DNA of 64,000 nt from Syngnathus acus (lineage: Eukaryota > Chordata > Actinopteri > Syngnathiformes > Syngnathidae), in NCBI RefSeq assembly GCF_901709675.1, contig NC_051092.1:7943491-8007490 (forward strand), read 5' to 3'. The notes under the pieces were generated by a model. It saw only the letters and a list, made by a program, of their open reading frames with translations, ran no database searches and was not told where the DNA came from. Each line of letters begins with the position of its first letter. Position 1 is the first letter of the stretch. Positions 24,833 through 36,649 of the stretch are shown here, piece after piece. The position numbers and the translations under genes were made by a program.

Positions 24833-25999
24833 TGAACATTGATTAGAAATTATATCATAATGGTGTAGATATCGCAGCACTGCAATCACATCTTGTTTTC
24901 CACTTAAGCAAATAAATGTGATAAATGTAAAATTGAGTTGAGCATTGAGTTAATTAGTTGATCTTTCAGGAGACCCTGTAACTTTCAGTTAGATTAATTG
25001 ACAACATGAGTGGGTTGAAACATGCTTTTTTTTAAACTTTATGATAGGGGAATATGATACCTATGATACAGTACAGTACAGAACAGTGCAGTACAGTATA
25101 TTACAGTACAGTCACAGAAGCCGAGATCCTTTTAGCCAGTTGCTGCCCAATGTTGGCTGACCTACAGTGTCTTTCATCAACCAAACCTGATAGGAACATT
25201 TGATCACTACAATTTTGTTGTTACAAACAGTTACCATGATGAATACAAAAACCGGCATTGGCCTTCACATATGCGCCTGCAGGCTGTTCAGCAGAATGAA
25301 GAAAATATTATAATGTTGTTTCAGAAAATAGCATGCAACCTGCTTTTAAAGCCCTCAATATACATTTTTGACATGTTTTGAGTGATGCTACTACCACTTG
25401 ACAGATAGCATGTGTTTGTCAGTGTGGTTTGTTTCAGCATGATAAAATGCTAGAGGGTGGACGAATTACATGCAGCAACTTCTGGAAATTGTGTGAGTCA
25501 ACATTTCCCCATCACTGGACTATTAAACATTTGCTGACTTATGAAACATCTTATAGGATTGGGTGAGTTTACAGTCAGTGTCTGTATGAGGGAACAAGCT
25601 GTAAAGCACGATAATCGTAGTCTGAGTCTCTGATGTGCCAAGAACTCTTCATTGCACTGAGCAAGAGAGCATTAAATTACTAAGATTCCCTCCTGTGCAC
25701 CGCAGTCTGTTTGCAAATAAATATTCAAAGTGAGCAACACTTAAAAAAAATGATTTTTCTAGCTAAAATTTTAAAATTATGGATGTGGAGAAACAGAGCC
25801 CTAAATACAAAACAGCAGCAATAAGGAAAGTGGAAAAATTGGCATTCACCATGTTTATACTCGGCTTATGCTGTGGTCAACATATTTTAGGCACAAATTA
25901 AAATCATTTGGCAGGCTGGTAAAACTAAAGGGCAAGGGCACACAAACTCTAGCAAAAATGATGACTCGACTCACAAACAAGCTGCTGCTCTTCTGTGTA
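24833..25999. other. 1.2 kb, pentamer repeat, no gene
   Basis: Apart from an (ACAGT)-type array at 25067-25114 this is unique AT-rich DNA. The open frame upstream of the LINE relic has no motif of its own. Confidence 0.5.
25067..25114. repeat. ACAGT pentamer array, imperfect
   Basis: Repeated gtacagtacagaacagtgca and gtacagtatattacagtac form roughly nine degenerate units. Confidence 0.85.
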
Positions 26000-26240
26000 G
26001 AGAAAAGACAGATGAGGTGGATCGGGTATCTGATTGAGATGCTCTTGGGGCCTCTCACTGGTGAAGCGTTCCGGGCGTATCCCACCGGCAGGAGACCCCG
26101 GGACGACCCAGGACACGCTGGAGAGCCTATGTTTCCCGGCTGATCTGGGAAGGCCTTGGAATCACTCTAAAAGAGCTGGAAGAAGTGGCCGAGGAGAAAG
26201 AAGTTTGGGCTTTCTTGCTCAAGTTGCTGCCCTGCTACTT
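26000..26240 (+). pseudogene. C-terminal relic of an RTE/Rex3-like LINE ORF2
   Basis: The plus strand encodes RQMRWIGYLIEM, then GEAFRAYPTGRRPR, and after a one-base frameshift near 26100, RTRWRAYVSRLIWEGLGI followed by LKELEEVAEEKEVWAFLLKL. This W-x-G-H...PTGRRPRG...W..YV.RL.WE motif order is the conserved end of fish non-LTR retrotransposon polymerases that I associate with RTE/Rex3-like elements; the clade name is tentative. The reverse-transcriptase domain and 3' tail are missing here. Related pieces are at 42484-42583 (minus) and 48391-48500 (plus). Confidence 0.8.
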
Positions 26241-27000
26241 ACTACAGTGGTTTTGGTGCTGTTGACCCAGTAATGACATTCTACTGTGGTGTTGGGATTT
26301 GAGTAAGAGCTCCATAGGACCAAGCTACTTCAATACGTCTGAATGCGCCTAGGTGTTTGGGTGATTAGATTTTTTTTCCCCCTTACACCCAACCATGTTC
26401 ATTCACTAGGCCTCAATGATGATTGCTTTCATTCCCTTTTCAATGTTAATTACTTTAATTGGTGACTGTTTAAAAAATAAGAATCATCGGAAGCACATCT
26501 CTTGACATTTTCAGTAGCAAACCTGTATGTTGTCTTGAAAATTGATTCACGGATTAATTTCATATGGTGGCATTGTAAATACTAATCAACTCCCATCTTT
26601 TCAGTGCTTCCAATTAATTTGATGGAAAAGAAAGAGAATGAGATAACAGAGCAAGAGAAGAGGCTATTATAGAGGAAAGACTATATTCTCCTGGAATGTG
26701 CTTGCTGAGATGGCGCAAATGAGAGAACAATTGCAGCCATTCTAACATTTCATTACTGTAATGGTGGGTTCTATCATGGCCTTCAGAAAAGCCACAGCTC
26801 CCCTCCCATGCAAGCTATTCAGCATAAGCAGAAGCCAAGTGGCTAAGATCATTGCTTCCCACCGGGAGGGGAGCCCGGAGGGGGGGACCCCGATTAAAGT
26901 CACTGGCCAGCAGAAAGAAATCAGGGAAAAATCACCTGTCATCTTGACAGAGTTCGAGAGAATGAGGCAACAGACCATTCACCCCCAAAATTCTCCGGAC
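26241..27000. other. unassigned stretch with CNE-like start
   Basis: The part around 26390-26650 has dense TTAATTA/AATTGG motifs. At 26740-27000 open frames exist on both strands (for example PLPCKLFSISRSQVAKIIAS on plus), but I cannot place them in a family. They may be remains of a mobile element. Confidence 0.35.
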
Positions 27001-27125
27001 ACGTGGCTTGGGTGTCCTTGAGCAAGACACTGATACCTGTGAATTTAAGTAGCCACTGCTCCAATGGGGGCAACGCACAGTATGTGTTTGCTGTGTTCAC
27101 TATTGTGATGGGTCAAATGCAGGGT
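27001..27125 (+). mobile_element. SINE-like fragment (gtccttgagcaagacactg type)
   Basis: gtgtccttgagcaagacact, ccactgctccaatgggggc and a terminal gatgggtcaaatgcaggg follow the order seen in a common teleost SINE body. There is no tRNA-like head, so it is truncated. Confidence 0.6.
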
Positions 27126-27495
27126 GGTCCAATTTCATGTGCGTGTATGTACATGATTCATCTTCTTGCAGACTATTCTCGTCTTCATGGGGTCGTTGTT
27201 GTCTATCTGTATATTTTGAATGCACTGGCAACATGGCTGTTGCATGCTTCTTGTCAATTCTGCTCTCATTGATAAGAATGCTTGTACTAAAACTGCTTGT
27301 TTGCAAAGGAGCTATTAAGATGTATAAAGGAGTGGTCTGAGAACAACGTTTCTGCCATTAGATTTATTTGTAATGCTGTGTGTCTTATTTGTTCATATAT
27401 TTGTTTTGTTTAGTGCAACATTATGAGTATGAATACATCACCGGTAATTTGCCCGATTTTCATTAAAAATATATGACCAATGTAATCATTTATTG

Positions 27496-27648
27496 CATGG
27501 GTAGACAACTCCAGTCCTCGAGGGCCAGTGTCCTGCATGTTTTCTATGTCTCCCTTGCAATACACCTTATTCAAATGGTCAGATAGTTAGCAAGGTCTGC
27601 AGAAGCTGGATAACTATCCTGATCATTTGAATCAGGTGTATTGCAAGT
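27496..27648. mobile_element. palindromic hAT-type MITE, truncated on the right
   Basis: The left end, gtagacaactccagtcctcg followed by agggccagtgtcctgca, is typical of foldback hAT elements of teleosts. Arms at 27554-27590 and 27611-27647 (cttgcaatacacct... against ...aggtgtattgcaag) are imperfect inverted copies around a short centre. The right-hand counterpart of the first 55 bases is missing and is replaced by a SINE fragment. Confidence 0.75.
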
Positions 27649-27763
27649 GGGAGGAAACTGGAGTGCCCGGAGACAACCCACGCAGGCACGGGGGAGAACA
27701 TCGAACCCGCACCCTCTGAAGTGTGAGGCGGACGTGCTAACCAGCGCCCCACCGTGCCGCCTG
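27649..27763 (-). mobile_element. SINE kind A, 5' head portion with internal deletion
   Basis: On the minus strand the head reads ctggttagcacgtccgcctc with a B box ggttcgatg, then jumps from the B box directly to gttctccccc, so about 25 bases present in the full-length copy are lost. It ends at ccagtttcctccca where it meets the hAT MITE. Confidence 0.85.
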
Positions 27764-30479
27764 TCCCGTGGAAATATTGTCTGATGATAATCCGGTCCGT
27801 GGTCCTATAAAGGTTGGGAGAAGACATTGCTACTTGTCTTAGCCAAGGCCAAACAAATATTATTGTGCTGCCACTGTAACCTTTAATAGTTTCCCAAACC
27901 AAGGACATGTTTGAGATGTTTGGGTTACTAGTCACATAAAGACAATACCTGTAAAGTGTTTCAAAGAGAAGGTCAAAGCGAAGAAAGTAAAATTTCCCAA
28001 TACAAATAATAAATACATTAATAAATAAATAAATAGTCTGTGAATGCTTCATTCAGATCCATGAAAGGTTGTAATGATACAAAGTAACAAAAAAAGAAGT
28101 AAAAGTAGGTGATTATGTGTGTGAAATGTTTGACAGTATGTTTTGTCAGAATGATCTGTCATTATTTCTATTTTTCAATAACCCTAAAATAGGGGCCCAT
28201 GTGTTTACAGTTGTATTCAGTTTTTTTTTCCAGCTGTAAAACTACCCTTGAAGAATGGGGAATCTGGGTTGATTGCATCTGTTCTCCCTCCTTGCTCAAA
28301 CCCTCTCTGCTCTCTCTCTGCTAGCATTTCCATACTGTGTTCACATTCCCTACAGTATGGCATCACCATCAATAGTCATTTAGGAGAGAGCTGCTTTCCA
28401 CACTACCGGATTCAATGAAGATTCATCGCCACCATTTCAAAAAGGTTGGAGATACAGAGAATGAGGATGAAAATTAGATATTGTGAACATACTATACTGC
28501 TGGCTATTGGGGGGGAAAATGCAGTATGGCCTTCGATGTCCGCTGAGCTGGATTCAATACACATCTGATGATAAATGCTTTTGACTGTGAATTAGTAGTA
28601 ATGTTCAGAAGACAAAAAAAGGGAGGGATGGCAAATGAAGTGCTTTACGAGCTGTGCAACCTTGCACTGCATCATACAGACTAAAAAAATGCAGAAAAAT
28701 TAAAGTTCATCTTGGCGTGCAGTATACTAATATACTCATACTAATATAGCCTACTGGTCACTGCAATAGTAATAACACAATTGATATATAGGGAGTTGTA
28801 TAATTATTTAAAATTAGCCTGAATTTTGTGGCAGACATTACAACCAGGCCTCACACCCAGAAGGCATGTAGACTGGGGCGTGGATGGAGACTCTGTTGGT
28901 GAAAAATTGTGATTGTACATGACTTGATTATTGAGAGTCCAGAAGTAAAGACGTGTTTGCCTTCAACAATGTGGAACATGTTCCAAGCAGCAGATGAAAT
29001 GGAGTCTTAAAAATCTTAAAGTCCTTAAATTCTTTAATCCTTAAAGTCCTAAAATACAACACACTCGAGCAGATTCTGCTCAGAATGTACTGTATGTCGA
29101 ACTCGGAGTGTTACACCGGGGCTAGGTGGGGATAAAGCCTCTTCAGAAACGTGTGTAACCCCAGTTAAGTCTTTACAGATGTTTATTTGATATTCCACAA
29201 TATATCTACAGTATAATGTATACACCTGGCCCCCGGTGTATGGTCAAGCCCTCCTTTAGCCTCAAGAGGAAAAGAAATTCTGGAGCCTGCACAGAAGGCA
29301 GATAGGCTCATTTCCCTGCCCGGGATGGGTGATGACACCTCCGTGGAAATCATGGACAAAATTCTGTCGCTATTGGGCTCCAATGAGGGGAGATTCATTT
29401 TCGCCTGCACTGTACATGGTGTTAGCTAACTCTGTCTGGCTGTGTGCTTTTCAGTCTGGGTGTTCGCCCAGGGAGTCATTCATCCCAGAACTGCCACTGG
29501 GAAATCACCATTCTTAAGGCATTTGAAGAGCAACGTCTACACCGATCTTTGAAAAATAGAAATATAATAAATATAACTATATAAAATTTCATAAAATGTG
29601 TCGCCTCCACACAGAATAAAACCTTACCATAGTCTTGATTACAGGATAGCCTCCCGAGACCCGAAAAAATGTATCATACATTTTAATTTTTTTGTGTAAT
29701 TTCCAGTCACCTTAGCGTTGAATCAGCAATTCACAATTTAGAATTGTTTAAAATTATTCTACAATAGGATTTACAGTATATCTACTGTAGTGATTATTAT
29801 TGCTAAAAGAACGTCTTAAAAATATTTATCTCTTATCCCAGAGGTGGGGATTCCATCCCCAGTGATGGTTTGTCCGTCCGCCATCACCAACGACTGTCAC
29901 AGGAATACGGGCTGTGGTGACATTTTTATCCAGAGCTACAGTGCCATGAAAAAGTACCCTTCTTATACTCTTGTTTTTGGGGGAGGGTAAGTTCCCCACT
30001 TCAATATTATTAGACATAGATATGCCTTAAAAACACAGCTCAAATATAATTATATTGAAGAACAGAAGATGGTTGTTCCCCCAGATTTCCATTATTGATG
30101 ATGGTCTTCACCATACTTAATTTTCTAATGTTCATAATTTAATATATTAAATTATATATTAAATTTTTGTGTATTAAAGGCGTTAAAGACGATCTTTCAG
30201 CCAACAAAGAACAAACAAGAACAAAGAAATAAAACATGGAAAACAGATTGATTGACAAGTTAAGTAGCAAATGTTGCTGCTATTAAAGTTAAAAGTATTC
30301 ACACCGACAATGATTGGTTGAGGTTTTCCTGGTTCCACAGAGCATGCTAATATGTGTTAATATATATATATTTTAGACTACCTATTTAACAGTCTGTCAG
30401 TGGTATCAGTAGAAGCATTCAAGACACGTTTAAAAAACACATTTATATGCTATTGCCTTTAATTAACCTATGCTGGCCA
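27764..30479. other. 2.7 kb, no gene recognised
   Basis: Unique AT-rich sequence with small local repeats (ttaaagtcctt-like units near 29010-29055). A 75-codon minus frame (29183-29410) ends on an overlapping AATAAA, but no domain or splice signal supports it. An 18-bp AT palindrome (aatttaatatattaaatt) lies at 30136-30153. Confidence 0.45.
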
Positions 30480-30945
30480 ATTTGGCTGTAGTGTGTGCCC
30501 TCCCCCCACTGCCTCGGCTTGGGGAGGGGGCTTGGTGATGCCCAAAAAGAAAGTTACTGTCAACTAACCGTGACGAGCCCTGAGGTGGACCACCTCCCCG
30601 CAGGCGCTGTCATGACAACTGAGGGCGTCTTCCTGCAGTTTTTTTATTTGATTATGGACATCTACATGACCTATTCTTTGGATTGTTTTTATATTGTGTA
30701 GTCAACATTGCCCACTCTGCATCCATTGTAGTCTGGTTGTCCTGGAAGGGGGATCCTCCCATCTGCGGTCCCTCCTCAATATGTCTCATTCTTTCCCCAG
30801 AAGAGATTTTGTGAGTTTTTCCTTATACTCCTGGGGGTTAAGATCAGGGGATGTCGAGAATAATCGTCAACTGTGGCCACGTGAAGCCCTTAGAGACTTT
30901 TTTTGTGATTAAGAGCTATATAAATAAATTTGACTTGACTTGAGT
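30480..30945 (+). mobile_element. longest copy of the TTGACTTGAC-tailed retroelement end
   Basis: It contains tgacgagccctgaggtggac, ggaagggggatcctcccatc, tttccccagaagag and aagatcaggggatgtcgag, and ends gagctatataaataaatttg followed by acttgacttgag. Compared with 9088-9203 it extends about 350 bases further 5'. The exact 5' boundary is not clear. Confidence 0.75.
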
Positions 30946-32276
30946 TTGACCTGTGATGATGGAACTCTTCAGCTTTTCTGCTTGGAGATATAATATTAAT
31001 GAAATAACTTAAAGAAAGGTTAACTTAGATTCACACTGAGTAAACATCACTGAGATTCTCACCCTCTGTTGACAAGAATTGCAAATATGGCTAGAATCCA
31101 GATAAGTGTTCCTCAATTAGCGTACTTTCTCTTTCCATTTATTCAAACATTTTCATGGCTTATCTTGTTAAGGGCCACGGGTGAGTTAACATCTCCCTCA
31201 GCTGTCTGAGACACTCGACTGGTCAAAAATCAATCACTGGGCACATGCAGACAGATAATCGTTCGCATCCAGATTCCTACTTGACCGACTGTACATGTAC
31301 ACATTTTGCCAGAGAGAGAGGACACTGGATTATTCAGAGAAGCGCCTCGCAAGCAAAGGGCAAACATCCAACCTCGACAAAGAAATCCCTGAGCTAAGAT
31401 TTGACTGTGAGGTAGACATGCTTGATGCTATATATTTCTCCTTCCACATTCCTTCTACTTAGTTTGTTTCTCAGTCCCATTTCAATAATAGCTTTCTCTC
31501 ACATTTAGTAAAAGTTTTTTTTACGTGATAGTCTAATTATTCCCTTTGGTTAGGTATCTGATTTGAACTCTCTGTTGTGATATTGGTTTAAGGCCCTTAA
31601 TTTCTAGCATATGACCCTGATGTTTTCTTCCTTTCCATTTTCTTTTTTTATCTAACTTTGGGTCTGATCTAAATTGTGGAATTGTCCTACCTCAGGCAAA
31701 AAGATACTGTTTCACAATTTGCATTTTTGTCTGTTGATGTAAAATCATGAAACCATAAGTGAACAATTTCAGCAACTGATAATACGCGTTCCCTGTGGTT
31801 CAATCCACTGTCTATAATGTTTTTTTGTCCACCAACTTATTTTGAATAATACAAAATAAGGCACAATCTTAAATCAATTAAATGAAAAGTATGTAATCCT
31901 TAAAATGGTGTAAATGTCCCACCCATCTAAAGTGAGATTATGGACAGCATCTACTTTGATTATTGTATTTTTGGGAAAATAAATAAACAAACATGAAAAT
32001 AAATAAATATGATGTCACACCAACTGCTACGGTCTAATTCACAAGCATATGGATTTTGCTCTTAAGTATAGATATTGTAAAAAGTCATCTCAACTTAATG
32101 CAGTTGTCATACTGCATTTTAGTGCGGGTGGAAGTATTCATTCTGAATTAAATGGCTAGTTACTGTTGGTATTTTACTCGATTAACAAAAAGCACAATAT
32201 GTTATCATAACATGCAATATTAAGTATATTTTCTCTCAAACCTAGGATACACATGTTATTATGATCATGTTAGATT
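30946..32276. other. 1.3 kb, no gene recognised
   Basis: The part around 31080-31290 is complex, repeat-free sequence. The remainder is AT-rich. No coding or RNA signal is evident. Confidence 0.45.
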
Positions 32277-32366
32277 CACACACGCATCTGCACACGCACG
32301 TACACTTGCACACGTGCACGCACGTACGCACAGGCGCACGCACGCACAGACAACCCCACACACATT
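32277..32366. repeat. CA/CG alternating purine-pyrimidine tract
   Basis: Degenerate cacgcacgtacgcacaggcg-type repeats run about 85 bases. Alternating purine-pyrimidine steps with CG favour Z-DNA. Confidence 0.8.
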
Positions 32367-32522
32367 GAGCGGCAAAGAGATTCCTCTGAAGTAGAGGCAG
32401 CATTTCATCATCAAGCCGCCCGCTGAATTACACTTGATAAAGAGGTAATGTGACACATCACCAAACAGAAGACAGGTTTTACAGACTGAAATACTGCATC
32501 CAAATAGTTTGACAAGAACATC

Positions 32523-32826
32523 TACCGTATTTTCCGAACTATAAGCCGCTACGTTTTGCACAAGCTTTGATTCTTGATTTTTGTGATGTCTAATACACTT
32601 ATACACTCGTTAGTAAAAAGGTTGTAGACCGTGGTTGTGCGGCACCGCTTTGCTTGACGGAGGGATATGTGACCAGACACACGGTCACTGGGGAGAAGAG
32701 TGCTGTGTTGATCGCATCTTCGCCTGCCAGGCAAATAGTGCCACACAATTGACACAAACAAGAGACAGAACAAGATCAAAACGGACATTACTGGAGAAAG
32801 GAAGCTTTTATACACAAACCCTCATT
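32523..32826 (+). mobile_element. 5' end and leader of a pogo-like DNA transposon
   Basis: taccgtattttccgaactat starts at 32523 and shares its first 14 bases, and most of the next 16, with the terminal repeat of the MITE at 21041. About 300 bases of leader separate it from the transposase start at 32827. No matching right end is found downstream, so only the left part of the element remains. Confidence 0.8.
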
Positions 32827-32934
32827 ATGGGGGACACAAGAACTGCACATGATGCCACTTTTAAGTTAAAGGCAGTCGATTTGGTTGGGGACCTCTGTTA
32901 TACAGAATCAATCAAACAGTACACTAAAATTTAG
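32827..32934 (+). pseudogene. truncated pogo-type transposase, N-terminal DNA-binding segment
   Basis: ATG at 32827 opens a 35-codon frame ending in TAG (32932-32934). Its HDATFKLKAVDLV segment matches the conserved start of the helix-turn-helix DNA-binding region of pogo-like transposases (Y-D-A-x-F-K-L-K-A-V-x-L-A). The expected continuation, an arginine-rich second helix, is lost: the frame reads YTESIKQYTKI and stops. A complete pogo-like transposase is usually several hundred residues and includes a DDE catalytic domain, so this copy is inactive. The upstream terminal repeat and leader support the start codon. It cannot encode a working transposase but identifies the family behind the MITEs in this window. 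Confidence 0.75.
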
Positions 32935-34769
32935 GTTGGATGAGAGTGATAGTGGATTAAATCATAGTTTATTCTCATTCCTCATGAGGTCCAATCCTTT
33001 GTAACTGACTCTGAATTATGGTTCGATGCTTTACAGTAATTGTCACGATAAAGTGTATGCTGAAGTGCATGGTGCCCTTCCTGCTCTTAAAGAGGACTGA
33101 GGTAGATCGCCAAGGGTGCGTCTGCTACTTTGGTGTGCACTTGTGTGAGTCTCAGGTAATTACGGCATCTGTTAAGAGCAAACACAGATTGTTTTTCATC
33201 TCCACATGGTCACCACTCCAGAAAACCAATTACCCAGGGGAATACTATAGTAAATCACAAAGACTGATTTGTTATTCTGCTGCAAAAGACCGAAAAAGTT
33301 GGATCAGTAAGTTAATGTGGTGTATCTCTACACACGCAGTTTGAACAAAACAGAAAAGTACTGTCAATGGGTTTGATTTTGGGTTTTCTACCATCTCTGC
33401 CAGCAGAAAACCATCAATCTGTTACATCGACAATATATAAAGTAACTGGATAGTAAACTACAAAAGTAAGAATGAGACTTAATTTTATCATCAGGAGTGA
33501 AGATCAGGTGAAGCCACCGGAAAATAACCTTAGTAAATAGGCCAGCCATACGAGTAGACCTAGTTTCTGTTTGCTGCTATTTAGGGACTTGCGTGTGTGG
33601 TTGACTCAGATGCATAGTGTACACGATGCGTGTATCACTTAGAGCAGTGTTGTTACTCATATTTAGCAGATGCTTGCCTGTATGCAGTCTGCTACAAGGC
33701 TGGTGTCCTGTTCCAAAATGCCAGTTACAAAGATTTATTTCTTCAGTATTGTGACTTTATACACTTCAACTATTTCAATGGCTATATGTTGTAATTTACT
33801 TTTATTGTTCATTATTTCAATTCAGTAAATTCCTTCCCTGTTCCTCGACCTTAGTCTTCACTGTCTTTTGAAAACTGAGCTCTATTTGTCCCCCCTTTTA
33901 CTCCAAATGCAGCATTTTGGTGGAAATCTATAAGCCGATTGAAGTTTATGTTTAAAGGGGGAAGGGATCACGGAAAGAAAGAAGGGAAGCTTTATTTTCT
34001 TGAAACAGCGCCATATTGGCTTTATAGCAGTGCCTGAACCCTTTTTGTACTGCCAGTTCTTTAAACTACCGTGTCTAATTGCGATGGCATTTTTAATTAA
34101 AAGTCAAGGATATGTGGTTGTTTGTGAAGAGAGACTAATCTGTTCTTGCCTCCACCTCTCCCCGTGCTAGCTATCTTCCATCTATCTGGCTAATGAGAAA
34201 ATAGAGAAGCTCTGGTGTTGGACTTGTTGATATTTGCCTTTCTCTAAGCAGATTTGTGTGAATTTACGATTAGGAAGTGAGCCTCAGACCATGCAGCTCT
34301 GTTGCTCCAAGACCTCATGGATTGCTTAAGATGACAGTATTCTTTTACTTCTGGCTATTAATAATGTATTAACCTTGACTATCCACTATATTCAATATTT
34401 TATATGAAAAATAAATGAAAGACAGAGCTCTAGATCTAATGTCATTGGAGTGGTTCATTCATTTAACTTCATTTAAAAAAAAATCTTACTCAGTGACAGT
34501 GTGAATCAGTGACGTGCGGTGAGGTTCATGACTGGGGAGGCAAAATATAAATAATAAATAATATAAAATAAAATAATAAATAAATATATAATATAAAAAT
34601 AAATCCAACATCTTAAATCAATATAGAACAACTAACATATTGCTTATGTAAAACTTTTTGCATGCCTGAATCTTGACAAAATGAAATGAGAACTTGTAGT
34701 GTCAGGTCTGCATTTCGGCACCGTGAACTCCGCTTCCAATCGTGTGTGTGCATGTCTAGTAGCAAATTT
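32935..34769. other. 1.8 kb, no gene recognised; CNE-like part
   Basis: A 108-codon plus frame (33018-33344) has no motif. 34060-34330 is complex sequence with motifs such as gcatttttaattaaaagtca and looks like a possible conserved element. 34540-34610 is a degenerate AAAT/ATAA tract. Confidence 0.4.
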
Positions 34770-34920
34770 AGGTGCGAGTGCGTGTGCGGATGGTTGTTCG
34801 TCTCTGTGTGCCCTGCGATTGGCTGGCAACCAGTTCAGGGTGTCTCCTGCCTACTGCCCAAAAGTCTGTTGGGATAGGCTCCAGCGTGCCTGCCACCCCC
34901 GTGAAGACAAGCGGTACAGA
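34770..34920 (+). mobile_element. SINE kind A, 3' half
   Basis: gtgtgccctgcgattggctg, ccagttcagggtgtctcctg and gttgggataggctccagcg match the full-length kind A SINE closely. The tRNA-like head is absent. Its tail expands directly into the GGAT array. Confidence 0.92.
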
Positions 34921-34974
34921 TGATGGATGGATGGATGGATGGATGGATGGATGGATGGATGGATGGATGGATGG
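34921..34974. repeat. (GGAT)13 microsatellite grown from SINE tail
   Basis: About 13 uninterrupted GGAT units follow the SINE end without a gap. Confidence 0.97.
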
Positions 34975-35176
34975 ACTCAAAATAAGCCACAAATCTGTAG
35001 TCAGTAAGTCAACCACGGTGTGACTTCCTGGACTGAAGGATAGATGTAAAAGATGTCTGTTTAGGACGTTATCACGAATTGCAATTTGCTCAATTTACTA
35101 TTGTACTATTCTACAATTTTCCCCCCCAAATTATTTTGAGTTCATCCATCATTCTAAATTTTTGAGCATGAAGTTG

Positions 35177-35177
<1 letters not shown>

Positions 35178-35231
<54 letters not shown>

Positions 35232-35238
35232 TATATAC
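35178..35238. repeat. (AT)n microsatellite
   Basis: About 26 AT units, followed by a gatatatacat interruption. Confidence 0.97.
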
Positions 35239-36370
35239 ATTGGTGTGTGTGTATATATTACATATTTAGCGAAGGCAATGTGCGTTTTCAGATGTACATC
35301 AATGTTTTACCATTTTACCAGCAGTTCCCCATTGCCCTAATGATAGTCGCCAGAAGGTGAAAGAAAACTTAGCATCTAAATCAGGCTAGTTTTGTAATAG
35401 GTCAACACCATGCTGCTGATAATAATGAGCAGAAAAGGTGAATCCCTTATTAGAGGATTTGAGTGTGTGCTGTGTGCACCTATGTCACAATGCCCTTGAA
35501 ATAACTCTCATTACAGGGAGTCAAGATGCAGGAGGATAATGTTGGAAATTAAATATGCTTATTAAAGGTGAAGGATCAATGGATTATTTTTTAATTGGTC
35601 TGTTATTATAAGTGTTTGATTGGGTTGTCCTTTGCAGGTTATTGATCTTAAGCCTGAGGTTGATTAAGAGGACTTCGCTAAGAATGAGTGAGAATATAGG
35701 TAATCAAACTACATATAGATACTTTTAGGACTTTAAAAATCAGTGCATTTTTAAAATATTAGGCTTATATAGCCTTTCATGTGTAATGTTATAATGATAT
35801 ACACAGATGCCGTTTCTATCATCAAAGTCTTATCTCTCCGGCAACTGTATGTTAAAGTACAAACATGCATTTTCTGTGCCGCTTTGGGGAAGCAGATGTG
35901 ACTTCTGACCATAAAAAGGTTTACAGCAGCAGCATTTCGTGACTCTAATATCCTAGTGTGCTCCGCTTAGATTCCTGGAGCTAACCCCACATTCCAGGTC
36001 TCAACAACAATCCATGTGATTCTCCAAGCTACTCAAATAATTTATTTTTTTAAGCAATCTGACAGAATTTATCGTATTTTCCAACTAACAGCACTGCATG
36101 CATCACTCATTGCTTGAAAACACGATTTTCACTTGGGCCACAGGAGTCTGTTCTAAGGCTGCTACTAGTCATACCCCCGAGATAAAAACTGTATTTTACG
36201 AAAATGATTTTATGTATTGCACGTTTTGAGAACAGCAACAGCGTTACAAAAAACAATCACATTTTGCTTTTTTGTTAACGAGTAAAAATTAAAAATTCAT
36301 TACACCTTTGTTTTGCTTTTCCTTTCATTCTTTGGTGCATGGCAAATATTGGCAAAAATTCAAAGAAATA
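35239..36370. other. 1.1 kb, no gene recognised
   Basis: Unique AT-rich DNA. tcgtattttccaac near 36080 resembles half of the pogo-like terminal repeat but is too short to call. Confidence 0.45.
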
Positions 36371-36470
36371 TACAGGGGGTCCTCGGTTCATGACGTCTAT
36401 CCGTTCCTACATGGCGACATAAACCAAATTATGGTGTAAGTCGGAACTGTAATAAAATGAAACAGTACAG
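36371..36470 (+). mobile_element. Tigger/pogo-like DNA transposon left end
   Basis: A TA at 36371-36372 is followed by cagggggtcctcggttcatg and tggtgtaagtcggaactg. The CAG start after TA and the 'cctcggtt' motif are typical of Tigger-like ends in vertebrates. No right end is seen before the next SINE. Confidence 0.6.
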
Positions 36471-36649
36471 TAATCAAAAGGAGATGATTCCTTTCCTTTC
36501 CGTCATATCTTTGTTCTTCTCATAGTACAGTCTGTCACAACCATGACATATGGAACTCTCCCAAAAGTCAGCGCCGATGTTCTGCATCTTTTGTTTGATT
36601 ACGTGAAACATAACATATACTGGTAATTTAATAATAGTAATGCATCAGA

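Noticed and set aside
29183-29410. 75-codon minus frame with stop overlapping AATAAA
   Set aside because: AATAAA is frequent in AT-rich DNA, and the protein shows no recognisable features.
33018-33344. 108-codon frame with a TCTCAG|GTAATT donor-like site
   Set aside because: No motif in any frame around the donor and no convincing acceptor.
36075-36110. Another pogo-like terminal repeat (tcgtattttccaac)
   Set aside because: Only about 12 bases match and no partner end or subterminal motif is present.
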